From: G963664935 sp963664935
GTDB taxonomy: Bacteria > Pseudomonadota > Gammaproteobacteria > Methylococcales > G963664935
NCBI GenBank assembly: GCA_963664935.2
Contig: CAXXSE010000004.1
Span: 443,493-507,492 of the forward strand
DNA: 64,000 nucleotides
Direction of reading: 5' to 3'
The position numbers and the translations under genes are program-made. The notes below the pieces were generated by a model, which worked only from the letters and a program-made list of their open reading frames with translations, searched no databases and was not told where the DNA came from. Shown one piece after another: positions 1 through 9,122 of the stretch (its first letter is position 1; every line of letters begins with the position of its first letter).

Positions 1-180
1 ATCGCTTTGTTTTGCTGTCGTTCACGAATTCATTAAATTTATCAAAATATCCTTAGTGTAGTGGAGCATTTAGATCAATTTGCGTTGCAAACAAGGTATT
101 TTCCCTTCATCCTAATGAATTCGAAATTTGTGAATTAAATATGTGCGGCAATGTGGGAAAAATAATTGTGAGGTGTTGGG

Positions 181-1071
181 GTGAAAATATTTAAACGATG
201 GGGCGCTGGAATGGATTTGATTCAGGGAAGCAGATTTTTGAAAAGAGCTGGCAAAGCTAAAGGTGACAAAGCCGAGCGGTTTTATTTGCGGGCATATCAG
301 CGTTTTGCTTCGGCCCTTGAGAAAAATCCGCGGATGTTTGAGGCCTATAAAAATTGGGGGCATGGCCTCTATAATTCATCGATAAACAAATCCAGAAAGG
401 ATCAATGGCGATCCTACCAAAGCGCCTGCGAAAAATACGAGAAGGCTTACGAACTCGAGCCCAACGATTTCGATACCCTAAAATTTTGGGGCTTGGCGCT
501 ACGGGGAAAAGCTCAAAACCAACACGAGAAGAATCCCGGCATTGTTTATCGCGAAGTCTATAATAAATTTTCAAAGGCCACGCAAATTAATCATAAAAAC
601 AACGATATTTTTTATCATTGGGGATTAACGTTGTACCAGGAAGCTCGCAAAAAGAATCCTAAGGAGGCAAAAAAGAGTTATCAACAGTCCTGCGATAAGT
701 TTTCGCGCGCGAATACCATTACCCCGGGTCAACCGAATACATTGAACGATTGGGGGGCCGCCCTTATGGTTCTTGCCAACCTTTCGGCTGAACGGGACAA
801 GCAATCTCTTTTGGACGAGGCCCTCGGGAAATTCGTCGCCGCTGACGCCATTGAAAAGGGCATTGCGTCCTATAATCTGGCCTGTCATTACAGTTTGCGG
901 GGAAACATTGAGGAATGCCGTAAACAGCTGAACATCGCTCAAGAGAATTGGAAATTGCCAGCCCTCGGGTATCTTGAAAATGACTCGGACTTTAAGAATG
1001 TTCGGAAATTAGCTTGGTTTAAAGAACTCATCGCAAAAGAACGAACCGCAAGCGCCGTGATAACAAAATGA
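181..1071 (+). CDS. TPR-repeat protein
   Basis: This 296-residue protein is built of tetratricopeptide-like helical hairpins. Alternating motifs of the type NWGHGLY / FWGLAL / HWGLTL / DWGAAL recur about every 50 residues, each followed by a segment such as KYEKAYELEPN. A last repeat (YNLACHYSLRGN) resembles the TPR end-of-group type. TPR arrays bind partner proteins, but no partner is evident here. There is no signal peptide, so a cytoplasmic location is likely. The start is a GTG, which is the first plausible initiator in the frame; only a weak GAGGTG precedes it. The stop overlaps the start of the following TerB-like gene (ATGA), so the two are probably translationally coupled. The family is clear; the specific role is unknown. 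Confidence 0.85.
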   Translation: MKIFKRWGAGMDLIQGSRFLKRAGKAKGDKAERFYLRAYQRFASALEKNPRMFEAYKNWGHGLYNSSINKSRKDQWRSYQSACEKYEKAYELEPNDFDTLKFWGLALRGKAQNQHEKNPGIVYREVYNKFSKATQINHKNNDIFYHWGLTLYQEARKKNPKEAKKSYQQSCDKFSRANTITPGQPNTLNDWGAALMVLANLSAERDKQSLLDEALGKFVAADAIEKGIASYNLACHYSLRGNIEECRKQLNIAQENWKLPALGYLENDSDFKNVRKLAWFKELIAKERTASAVITK

Positions 1072-1526
1072 AGATTTATGCCATCAAACAATTTTTTGAA
1101 ACCCGTGTTTTCGTTTCATCGATATCGGTCGAAGAATGGACCGAGCACGAATTGCAAATGGCAACAGTGGTGCTGCTTGTCGAAATGATCCATATGGACG
1201 ATGAGATCAAATCGGAAGAATTGGATACGGTCTTCCGTTTGATTCGTGAGAAATTTTCGTTGACTCCGGAAGACACGACGTCGCTGATTTCCCTGGCCGA
1301 AGAACACAGAAAAAACGCTACCGACTATTATCAATTTACTTCGGTGATCAACAAAGGCTTTAGTTTCGAGCAGAAACTTAAGCTCATCGAATGTTTGTGG
1401 GAAGTCGCCTTCGCCGACGGAGAGCTGGACATGTACGAGGAGCATATGGTACGGAAAATTGCCGATCTGATCCACATTCCCCACAGTGCGTTGATAAAGA
1501 TTAAGAACCGAATTGGGAACGGTTAA
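1068..1526 (+). CDS. TerB-family (tellurite-resistance-like) protein
   Basis: The 152-residue product matches the all-helical TerB/DjlA N-terminal fold. It has two acidic half-repeats, one around residues 38-50 (EMIHMDDEIKSEEL) and one around 115-128 (EVAFADGELDMYE). In this family the conserved acidic residues are thought to bind metal or mediate helical contacts. It is translated from an ATG that overlaps the TPR gene's TGA, so the two form a small operon. Downstream, the end of the gene contains a short AACCG/CGGTT inverted repeat followed by T6 that could act as a weak terminator. The true role is unknown; the TerB name does not imply tellurite resistance here. Confidence 0.85.
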   Translation: MKIYAIKQFFETRVFVSSISVEEWTEHELQMATVVLLVEMIHMDDEIKSEELDTVFRLIREKFSLTPEDTTSLISLAEEHRKNATDYYQFTSVINKGFSFEQKLKLIECLWEVAFADGELDMYEEHMVRKIADLIHIPHSALIKIKNRIGNG

Positions 1527-1620
1527 GCTATTTTTTCTTAATTCTGATATTGTTCGTTGTCGAGGCAACTAAGCCGCCTTTTCGGGTTACGCCCATCAGT
1601 CTTGTCCGTGGTAGATTAGT

Positions 1621-1642
1621 CTATTCTCGGACAGCCTCCTAG
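1621..1642. repeat. Solo MITE terminal repeat
   Basis: This 22-bp sequence is one terminus of the MITE family seen in full at 13361-13527 and 35591-35830. It begins CTATTCTCGGACAGCC and ends in TCCTAG. No partner end is recognisable nearby, so it is probably a relic or an excision scar. It lies 7 bp beyond the stop codon of the convergent GT39-like gene. Confidence 0.7.
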
Positions 1643-1648
1643 CGAGAA

Positions 1649-3082
1649 TTACTGCGTTTCCGTGCAGGATCGCCCGTTGGTTCGCCAGACTTGATAGCCC
1701 TTTACCGTATAATCGTAGCGTTTCTCACTTTTACGCCAGACCAACGCAGCATTGCAAATTAACCAGTTTTCCAAGTTTTTTGCCAAGGATTGTCGTCGAA
1801 TTGGCAAGATGATCCAGAGGCGGTGTCGATCGTCTTTATAGGGTTGTAGCACTTCTTCCCATGGAATATCGTTGTCGTATGGGTAACCCTCGTATTTCGG
1901 TTCTATTGGGTAGGATCTCGTGGCGTAGTGTTTGAAATTGGCACCAGGAACTAAGGAAAAGATTCGATCCCCGGGTCTATGGGCCTCTTCGACGACAGCC
2001 ACTACTTCCCTTATATCCAAACTTTTTTTGCCGGTGTAATGCGATGCCATCTCCGGTAATAAGCTAACAACCACAATGATAACCAAACTATAGGAAGCGA
2101 GCCAGTTACTTGATCTCTTGTCGCTAATTTCCTCGCACAAGTATGCGGATAGCACGAATACCAGGGGCATGGTATAGAGCATGTAGTCTGGCCGAACGGA
2201 AACAAAGGGTGAAACTATCAGAAGGGCGAGCACGGGAAGGCCTATGCCGCTCGCAAAAAAAATGCCCTTTATCAGATCTTTCCGTAAAAGCAAGATCAAG
2301 CCCAAGAACGCACTCCCAGCAATCGGGATCTGAACATACTTGACTATCTGCAGCGCTAATTTCGCGGGTCCATAACCCCACTTTTGGCCGGTTTCGTACC
2401 AATTTTCGCTGATTTGCCATAGGAATGGCAGCGCCAATAGGCCGATAACGGCACACAATGACAGATGTACCGTCATAACGCGCTTTGAATAATCGATTCC
2501 TTCCGATCCCTTGATTGTTAGGGCGATAAGCGAAAACAATCCGCATGACGCCGGCACCATAACCGCGGTAGCATGAAACAGGATTCCCGCTACCATGGCG
2601 GCTAACGCTGCTACGAGATATTTAAGACTATCGTCGCGGATGGCTTGGTAGTACAAAAAATACGAGAGCGAGCCAAAAAGAAAAACGCCTGTATAAAACC
2701 GACTGAACTGTGAGTGCCACAAATGCCAACTGCTGAAAACAATGAACAATGCACCAATGAGAGCGGCGTTCCGACCTATGACCGATCGCCAGGTGATCCA
2801 AAAAACAGGAATGCATAGAACGCCCAGTAACATCGCTGGTAGCCGCGCGGACCATTCAGATACACCGAACAGGGTGAAACTGCCAAGTACGAGCGCATAG
2901 TAAGCGGGATTGATGAAAGACTTGTATCGTTCGGCCGAATAATAGAAAGTGTAGTATTCATCGCCCATTAAATGCCATTCGCCCAGACCGTAGCCTCGGG
3001 TCATTAGAGCCAAAACCGTGAGTGTCGTGAGGACCAGGAAATCGGTGTTGGACAAACCGGATTGGGCGTCTTCGTTAGTCAT
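1649..3082 (-). CDS. GT39/ArnT-like membrane glycosyltransferase
   Basis: This is a 477-residue polytopic membrane protein of the GT-C type (GT39/PMT-ArnT-like). The first membrane helix is followed by a loop carrying the acidic pair GDEYY at about residues 41-45, the position of the catalytic Asp in this class. About ten further hydrophobic helices follow, and then a soluble C-terminal domain of about 120 residues. Such enzymes transfer a sugar from a polyprenyl-phosphate donor on the periplasmic face of the inner membrane. It is the first gene of the EPS locus and is transcribed towards the TPR/TerB pair. The frame is intact. The acceptor cannot be predicted. Confidence 0.8.
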   Translation of the reverse strand: MTNEDAQSGLSNTDFLVLTTLTVLALMTRGYGLGEWHLMGDEYYTFYYSAERYKSFINPAYYALVLGSFTLFGVSEWSARLPAMLLGVLCIPVFWITWRSVIGRNAALIGALFIVFSSWHLWHSQFSRFYTGVFLFGSLSYFLYYQAIRDDSLKYLVAALAAMVAGILFHATAVMVPASCGLFSLIALTIKGSEGIDYSKRVMTVHLSLCAVIGLLALPFLWQISENWYETGQKWGYGPAKLALQIVKYVQIPIAGSAFLGLILLLRKDLIKGIFFASGIGLPVLALLIVSPFVSVRPDYMLYTMPLVFVLSAYLCEEISDKRSSNWLASYSLVIIVVVSLLPEMASHYTGKKSLDIREVVAVVEEAHRPGDRIFSLVPGANFKHYATRSYPIEPKYEGYPYDNDIPWEEVLQPYKDDRHRLWIILPIRRQSLAKNLENWLICNAALVWRKSEKRYDYTVKGYQVWRTNGRSCTETQ

Positions 3083-3500
3083 AGTGAGATTCCCGTGTCA
3101 TTGGAAGTGCATTGAATCTAATTGTATAAGAGTAGGCGAAAAAAGAATTTACACCTTTTTTCAACGACTAACAATGTAATCGAAGCCTATTGAATTACCG
3201 ATTTACAGAGGTAACAAACCTAAAATTGAGGTTTAAGGCGGTTGCAGCATACGCCAAATCCAACGATGGGATACATTTTAGAATTTTAGGTAAACGATAG
3301 CCAAAATAACTGGTTGCTTTAGAGCGGAATCGGGTCGAAGTAGCTATTCATTTGCTGACTGGGTTAAGACATTCAAAAACCAACTATGCTTAAAAAGCTA
3401 AGTGGACCATCAAATCAATAGTATCCATTCAAGTTACCGTGGTAACAGGTCAAATTAGTACCCAGCTATACCTATTAAACATTATTGAAAAGAGGTAGAT
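3083..3500. other. Intergenic region between divergent EPS genes
   Basis: This AT-rich 418-bp spacer separates two divergently transcribed genes, so it should hold promoters for both. No convincing coding sequence, RNA gene or repeat was seen. A good ribosome-binding site (AGAGGT) lies just before the ATG at 3501. Confidence 0.5.
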
Positions 3501-4161
3501 ATGAGTTCTCAGAGTGTTCCCCATGCTAAAGAGGTTGTACCTTTCATTTTATCGCTCTATATGCTGCCGGTGCTTCTTTTAATGGCCGTCGCCGCGGCAA
3601 ACTTAAAGATGGGTATTCCGGTAGGTTTATTCGCAAGGGATCCGGCCTCAACCGCGAATCTGCATCCATTCGCGGGAATTATGTCAAATGTGGGGGGTTA
3701 TGGTATGGGTTTCTTCAGCAGCAATATGCTTGTTTAGTTGGGCCATTTTGCGGCATCGGACAGGCGACGTAAAGATTTTAAACTTTTTACTTTGTTCAGG
3801 GTTAATGACAATGCTTTTGTCATTAGATGATTTATTTATGTTTCACGAGTATATATTTCCCTGGCCCGAGTACATTACTTTTATTGCTTATGGATGTTTA
3901 ATTATTTGGGGAATATCGGTTTTTAAGCATTGTATATTAAAAACCGAATATCTTATTCTTATATTCGCGCTAAGCTTTCTCGGTATATCGATTTCCATAG
4001 ATGCAATTCAGTATCGTCTTGAGTTGATTATTAGTGAGGACTGGCGAATTTTTTTAGAAGATGGATTTAAACTCCTTGGTATCGTCGGTTGGTCCGGTTA
4101 TTTCTTGAGAGCTAGCTTTGTCGAAATTAGAAAAAATATAAATTTTAAGCATTTCGAATAA
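3501..4161 (+). pseudogene. EPS-locus small membrane protein, frameshifted at G6 tract
   Basis: Two overlapping reading frames make one membrane protein of about 220 residues. The upstream frame starts at ATG 3501 with a strong ribosome-binding site and reads to FAGIMSNVG. The downstream frame continues as VWVSSAAICLFSW to a stop at 4161. A G6 run at 3692-3697 lies at the join, and removing one G restores a single frame. The join is confirmed by the paralogue at 15205-15885 (minus strand), which reads SNVGIWLWVSSAAICFFS without interruption. Several hydrophobic helices and an acidic motif (LSLDDLFMFHEY) are shared by the two. The function is unknown. This is either a decayed gene, a phase-variable gene or a homopolymer sequencing error. 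Confidence 0.7.
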
Positions 4162-4240
4162 TCGCAGAGAATACGTTACCTTAAAAAATACACATGCCGT
4201 GGTGTAAATTACAGTTTTTCGAGATTTTCAACAAGCGGAC

Positions 4241-5446
4241 TCAAGGAGTTGCCTCTGTTTTTCGTATAGTGGTATTAGGCAAGGCCACCAAAAGGAAAAT
4301 CAAATTGACCGTGTAGGGCGAAAGCAACGCACCACTCAAAAATAGATAGAAAAACAAGAGTAACGCACTTAAAACCTTATCGTGAGATCCGACGAACAAG
4401 GCAAGACAAAAGAACGTTAAGAATCCGACCGTTCCAATAACACCATATTCGAATAGCAGTTTTGCCCAGGCCGGATCAAATGATGGCAGGGAAGCTATCT
4501 CAATAAAACTCCTGATTGAGCCAGGGCCTCTACCTAATAGGAAATTCGTAAAATTGTTTAATTGATATTCGTTAAGAAGATAGAATGGTCCGATAAATCG
4601 TTCGAATCCACTGGAACCGGTGGAAGAAAACTCATCGGCTCTTTTGGTGATCATTTCAAGATTGATGATATCACCAAAAGATATCGCTAATGAGATAATC
4701 CCTATCGTCATCAGAACATAACCAAATTGCTTTCGGGCGACAAAAATCACCGGTAAAAATAACATCAATAACATTAGCCCTGTCCCCGAGTAAGACAACA
4801 AAATTGCGATGCAAAATATAATGAGTCGCCACCGAAATCGAAAACATAATAATTCAATGGTAATAGCAATGGAAAGAAACTGCGAAAAGGTGGAGGGCTC
4901 CAGGAAAAAGAAACCATTGCTTTTGAATATTGTAGATCCATATTCGAGAGGGACAAGCGTATTATAATGAGGCATCAAAAATTGGTCGGGAATCAGACCA
5001 TAGAAGGTAAATAAAAAGGGTGAATGAAAAATAAACTGCAGACCGAATTGAGCGATGCCGATAATGGCTAAATTCAGCATAATCGTCTGATAGATATCAA
5101 TAATATTTGTAAATTCTGTTTTTGACGTTTCCAGGGAAGTAATATAGGGTAGGTATAAAACCAACAGCAACCCAATAGATGTCATATGGACATTGCCGTC
5201 GCTGAAAAAACTAGTCGCAATAAGGATCGCTCCCATGAATAAGAAGGCAATCAAACGTAATTTGTCAATTTTTATTTGCTTGGAAGCAAGCAAATAGGCT
5301 GAAATAGCAAAAATAGTGATGAAGTGGAGCTGTAAGGGGAATGGGCCGAGAGGGAGGGCGAATCTTTGGAAGATGGTTCCGCTCAGGAACATTAGTCGAA
5401 ACCAAGGGCGCATATTCCCGAGGAGGGGTGGTGGTTGGGTGATCAA
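4241..5446 (-). CDS. O-antigen/EPS polymerase-like protein (Wzy/WaaL type)
   Basis: A 401-residue integral membrane protein with about ten to twelve hydrophobic segments and a long periplasmic loop near residues 250-320. This topology and its position among glycosyltransferases fit Wzy polymerases or O-antigen ligases, which join polyprenyl-linked repeat units in the periplasm. Sequence conservation in this family is low, so polymerase and ligase cannot be told apart. It is transcribed in the same direction as the upstream GT4 gene with a gap of about 40 bp, probably as one unit. The frame is intact. Confidence 0.75.
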   Translation of the reverse strand: MITQPPPLLGNMRPWFRLMFLSGTIFQRFALPLGPFPLQLHFITIFAISAYLLASKQIKIDKLRLIAFLFMGAILIATSFFSDGNVHMTSIGLLLVLYLPYITSLETSKTEFTNIIDIYQTIMLNLAIIGIAQFGLQFIFHSPFLFTFYGLIPDQFLMPHYNTLVPLEYGSTIFKSNGFFFLEPSTFSQFLSIAITIELLCFRFRWRLIIFCIAILLSYSGTGLMLLMLFLPVIFVARKQFGYVLMTIGIISLAISFGDIINLEMITKRADEFSSTGSSGFERFIGPFYLLNEYQLNNFTNFLLGRGPGSIRSFIEIASLPSFDPAWAKLLFEYGVIGTVGFLTFFCLALFVGSHDKVLSALLLFFYLFLSGALLSPYTVNLIFLLVALPNTTIRKTEATP

Positions 5447-5488
5447 GAACTCGGACTAGGGGGTCGGTTGTGTATTTAATTGAAAAAA

Positions 5489-6532
5489 TCAGATGTTGTT
5501 TAAAACTTTCTGATAGATTTCAATGGTTTTACGAGCGCTTTCATCCCATGTGAATTTTAAAGAACGTTGATATCCCTGCTTTCCAAGTTGATCGCGCTTA
5601 TCGCGATCATCCAATAGCAGTTTTATGCCGCCAGCGAGACTTTCGGGGGTTTGATCTACAAGAATGCCTGCATCGCCGATAACTTCGGGTATGCTGCTAA
5701 CATTTGTTCCGACTACCGGTTTCTTGCATGCCATCGCTTCCAGAAGAGGCAGTCCGAAGCCCTCATAGTCTGATGGGTAAACGAAAATATCCACTCCATT
5801 ATAAAATTCGTTCATTGCATCCTCGGGAACGAATCCTAAAAATCGGATATCCGCTGCCTTTGTCGATTCCGCGTGATGTTCTAATTTGGAAAAAAGAGGA
5901 CCATATCCGCCGATTCTTAGTTCTATATTCGGATAATCGGGTTTGAGTAAGGCATAGGCATCTATCAATCGGTCTACCCGTTTTCTTATAGCGAACTTGG
6001 TTAAACAGCCAATAATTATTTTGTTGGATTTCTTAGGAATTTGTTTTGGAAAAAACTTTTTGTGGTCTACACCATTGTATACGACATGGATTTTTTCGGG
6101 ATTGATGGAACAAGCAATTAGATCTGATTTCGATGCCTCCGATACGGTAATAATAGCTGCGTTATTATTCCGTAACGCCAAAAACGCTATATGGTGATAC
6201 ATCCGCCATATCGGATTTCGATCCTTGGGGTAAACATAGGGAATGGCGTCGTGGATGGTGACAATAATAGGTTTTTTGCACGCGATTAGGGCTCCGAGTC
6301 CTGAATCCAAGTAATCGCCATGGTAGAGATCAGCTGTTGCTTTTCTGAGGTGTGAAGCAATCCATAGGGGCGAGAGGATTTCCGACGAACGATGCTCGGG
6401 TACATCGACGTTTACGAATTTGATTGTTTCGTCTATCTTGACTAATGCGTCGTAAAGATATTTGGAATAACTGCCTATTCCCACACCGGGTTTGAATCGT
6501 GAAATCAGGTTTACGGTCATTTTTGTGTTCAT
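5489..6532 (-). CDS. Family 4 glycosyltransferase
   Basis: A 347-residue GT-B fold enzyme. The N-terminal half carries GVGIGSYSKYL, a typical acceptor-side glycine-rich loop. The C-terminal nucleotide-sugar domain has VYNGVD at about 183-188 and the signature E-x7-E segment YEGFGLPLLEAMACKKPVV (about 256-274), followed by a SSIPEV loop. It should retain its donor sugar configuration and act on the cytoplasmic face of the membrane on a lipid-linked EPS intermediate. It is co-directional with the Wzy-like gene and divergent from the GH16 gene, which starts only 60 bp away. The frame is intact. Confidence 0.88.
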   Translation of the reverse strand: MNTKMTVNLISRFKPGVGIGSYSKYLYDALVKIDETIKFVNVDVPEHRSSEILSPLWIASHLRKATADLYHGDYLDSGLGALIACKKPIIVTIHDAIPYVYPKDRNPIWRMYHHIAFLALRNNNAAIITVSEASKSDLIACSINPEKIHVVYNGVDHKKFFPKQIPKKSNKIIIGCLTKFAIRKRVDRLIDAYALLKPDYPNIELRIGGYGPLFSKLEHHAESTKAADIRFLGFVPEDAMNEFYNGVDIFVYPSDYEGFGLPLLEAMACKKPVVGTNVSSIPEVIGDAGILVDQTPESLAGGIKLLLDDRDKRDQLGKQGYQRSLKFTWDESARKTIEIYQKVLNNI

Positions 6533-6591
6533 GGGAAAGCGGATCTCTGGTTTCTAATAATAGTTCCAATCCCGGAATAGAATAGGAAAAT

Positions 6592-7584
6592 ATGAAATTG
6601 AATGATTCTACCAATGCGTTGCAAATCAACAATAGCGGTGCCGCTGATGAAACGAAGTGTCGATTGATTTTCCCCCGGTCGATTCTTAGTTGCTTTAGTA
6701 TTTTTCACGGGTGTCAAAATCCGTTGTCGCGGTTAGGATTGGTGCTCTTGCTCCTGATAACGATGTTTTTTCCAATGAGTTTGTGCTCAGCTGAATATAT
6801 TCCTATGCCTCTACCGATTATAGGGAAAGCTTATCAGTTGGTTAAGAATTGGGATTTCGGTAAAAACATTGCTGAAACGAAACAGCTATTCCAAGAATTT
6901 CATAGCCGATATATCTATTCGCAGGGCACACTCGATTATTTATTCGCCAACGGCGAATGGCAACGATATCGGGAATATGAACAACATCGAATTATCGGGG
7001 AGAACTTGCACTTAATCGCCACTGTCACAAAAGGATTATTCGATGGCGGAATAGCAAGTGGAATGATTCGATCCCGGTGGTCTGGTCGGTACGGATATTT
7101 TGAAAGTAGAATGAAAGTACCGAAAGGGCGGGGATTGTGGCCTGCATTTTGGTTGAACCCCGAGGATGGAAAATGGCCACCGGAAATTGATATCGTTGAA
7201 ATAGTCGATAATGGCGATGGTGCAACGCGTAAGAGTTTCCATTTTCTACATTCGGCGGGAGACCAACACTCAATTAGTCTTTTTTCTCGCCTGAACGATG
7301 CGGGCGCTTATCGGCCAGGCTTTGATTTTTCCGAAGACTTTCATGTGTTCGCTGTTGAATGGACCGTCGATAAAGTTAAGCACTATGTGGACAATAAACT
7401 CATATCAAAACGCCGTTTTGATTGGAGGCACAAGGACGGATCCGGCGGTGGTCCAGCACATATCATAATGAATCTCGCGGTGGGTGGGCACTGGCCGGGC
7501 GAACCCGAGTCGGAAAAGATTTTTCCAGCTATACTGGAGATTGATTATATTCGGGTTTGGCAAGCCAGATCTTTGGCTCGTTAG
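6592..7584 (+). CDS. Glycoside hydrolase family 16 (EPS-processing endoglucanase-like)
   Basis: The protein has the GH16 catalytic signature E-I-D-I-V-E, with E198 as predicted nucleophile, D200 and E203 as acid/base. It also has the conserved GLWPAFWL segment before it and the closing strand IDYIRVWQ. GH16 enzymes cleave beta-1,3 or beta-1,4 glucans and galactans; in EPS loci they trim or depolymerise the polymer (ExoK-like). A hydrophobic stretch at residues 47-66 ends in CSA, so it is exported. If translation begins at the TTG at 6724 instead of the ATG, that stretch becomes an ordinary N-terminal signal peptide; otherwise a 45-residue leader precedes it. The frame is intact. Confidence 0.88.
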   Translation: MKLNDSTNALQINNSGAADETKCRLIFPRSILSCFSIFHGCQNPLSRLGLVLLLLITMFFPMSLCSAEYIPMPLPIIGKAYQLVKNWDFGKNIAETKQLFQEFHSRYIYSQGTLDYLFANGEWQRYREYEQHRIIGENLHLIATVTKGLFDGGIASGMIRSRWSGRYGYFESRMKVPKGRGLWPAFWLNPEDGKWPPEIDIVEIVDNGDGATRKSFHFLHSAGDQHSISLFSRLNDAGAYRPGFDFSEDFHVFAVEWTVDKVKHYVDNKLISKRRFDWRHKDGSGGGPAHIIMNLAVGGHWPGEPESEKIFPAILEIDYIRVWQARSLAR

Positions 7585-7817
7585 TATCGCAACGATTATT
7601 TGATGGAATCGGGTTCGGGGAAAGGGACAATTCAATGACAACAACTCCGGCTTAAAATGGTTTCATTTCGCTACTGCTATTTTGCGTGAAGAGCCTCCCG
7701 CCCCTATTACCGAGTCCCGAATTTGGAGTGAAATTAAGATTGCCCAAAGGAATTGAGGAGTTCAATTCCAATTCTGGATTTTTTCAAGTTTGAATACTAG
7801 ATTGATCTAAAAAGACT

Positions 7818-9047
7818 ATGAAAATAGCGATAATTGACCCTTCGCTGTTCACAATTCCATACGATAGGGAACTTTGCGATGCGCTTGCAAAAAAAGGCGA
7901 TACCGTGCATTTATATGGTTGTCCACTGCTAATAGGCGAAAATCTATCGTTGGCCGAAACCTGTTTTCACCCTTTCTTTTATCGATTTATCCATTACGTC
8001 GACGGATTTACGAAAGGTATACGACTTTTTTTAAAGGGCATCCATCACATCTTCTCGATGCTGTGCCTCATTGCTGAATTATCTCGGCTTAAACCCGATA
8101 TAATTCATTTTCAATGGTGTCCATTACCCATGGTCGACCGTTGGTTTTTACCAGGGTTCAGAAAAATTGCATCACTTATTCTCACGGTTCACGATACGAC
8201 GCCCTTCAATGACGACCCGGCTTCTTGTCTTCAGCGGATCGGAACAGAGCGTATTCTGGCACTGTTTGACCGGTTAGTTGTCCACACCCATCGGAGTATT
8301 TCCCGGCTTCGCTCCGTATCAATACCCGAGGATCGAATTACCGTTGTTCCCCACGGCATTCTCAGTCATGACAGTCTAACGGATGTTGCAAACGCAGACT
8401 CTACGGTAGAGTCAAATAATGACACTGGTGATGTGTTGTTTCTTCAATTCGGTAAGATCAAGCCGTATAAGGGGATTGATCTGTTAATTCGCGCCGCCGC
8501 GAAAATGCCGGGTGATGTGCGGAATCGGTGTCGGTTTTTGATTGTAGGTAAAGCCTATATGGATGTCCTTCAACTCCATGAAATGTGTGAGCAACTGGGT
8601 GTTGGAGAACGTTTTAGTTTCGATCTCCGTTTTGTTGATGATCATGAGATCGCCGGTTTATTTCATCGGGCCGACGTGTTGCTGTTTCCTTACAGAGAGA
8701 TTGAAGCCAGCGGTGTATTAATGGCGTCGCTAGCAGCGGGACGGCCTATTGTCGCCACCCGGATCGGTGTGTTTGATGAATTGTTGGAAAACAACGAGCA
8801 TGGATTGCTAGTCCAACCTGAAGATCCCAGTGATTTGGCGGACGCTTTGATGAAGATAGCGTTGGAGAAAGACCAACGCATTCGGATGGGCAAAAATGTC
8901 AGAAAATTGTTTGATCGGATTCCGAATTGGTCTGAAATCGCCGACGTGACCCGAAAGCTTTATCAAGATCTAATTGACGAGCGGCAGTGGCCGAATTATC
9001 TCGAAAATGGATCCTTGGCGCATCAGAAAAGAGCTATCCTGAAGTAA
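7818..9047 (+). CDS. Family 4 glycosyltransferase
   Basis: A 409-residue GT-B protein. The N-terminal domain reads KIAIIDPSLFTIPYDREL and contains the ILTVHDTTPFND segment. The C-terminal domain has FLQFGKIKPYKGIDLLI, then LLFPYREIEASGVLMASLAAG with the E-x7 arrangement, and RPIVATRIGVFDEL. It probably adds one sugar to the lipid-linked repeat unit in the cytoplasm. It follows the GH16 gene after a 230-bp spacer in which no other feature is seen. The frame is intact; donor and acceptor are unknown. Confidence 0.88.
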   Translation: MKIAIIDPSLFTIPYDRELCDALAKKGDTVHLYGCPLLIGENLSLAETCFHPFFYRFIHYVDGFTKGIRLFLKGIHHIFSMLCLIAELSRLKPDIIHFQWCPLPMVDRWFLPGFRKIASLILTVHDTTPFNDDPASCLQRIGTERILALFDRLVVHTHRSISRLRSVSIPEDRITVVPHGILSHDSLTDVANADSTVESNNDTGDVLFLQFGKIKPYKGIDLLIRAAAKMPGDVRNRCRFLIVGKAYMDVLQLHEMCEQLGVGERFSFDLRFVDDHEIAGLFHRADVLLFPYREIEASGVLMASLAAGRPIVATRIGVFDELLENNEHGLLVQPEDPSDLADALMKIALEKDQRIRMGKNVRKLFDRIPNWSEIADVTRKLYQDLIDERQWPNYLENGSLAHQKRAILK

Positions 9048-9122
9048 GTTAGACAGGTCCAATAACCTGATTAAGATTTTTCAGGGTACTTCGCCGCGTA
9101 GATATCCAATACACAATTTTCA

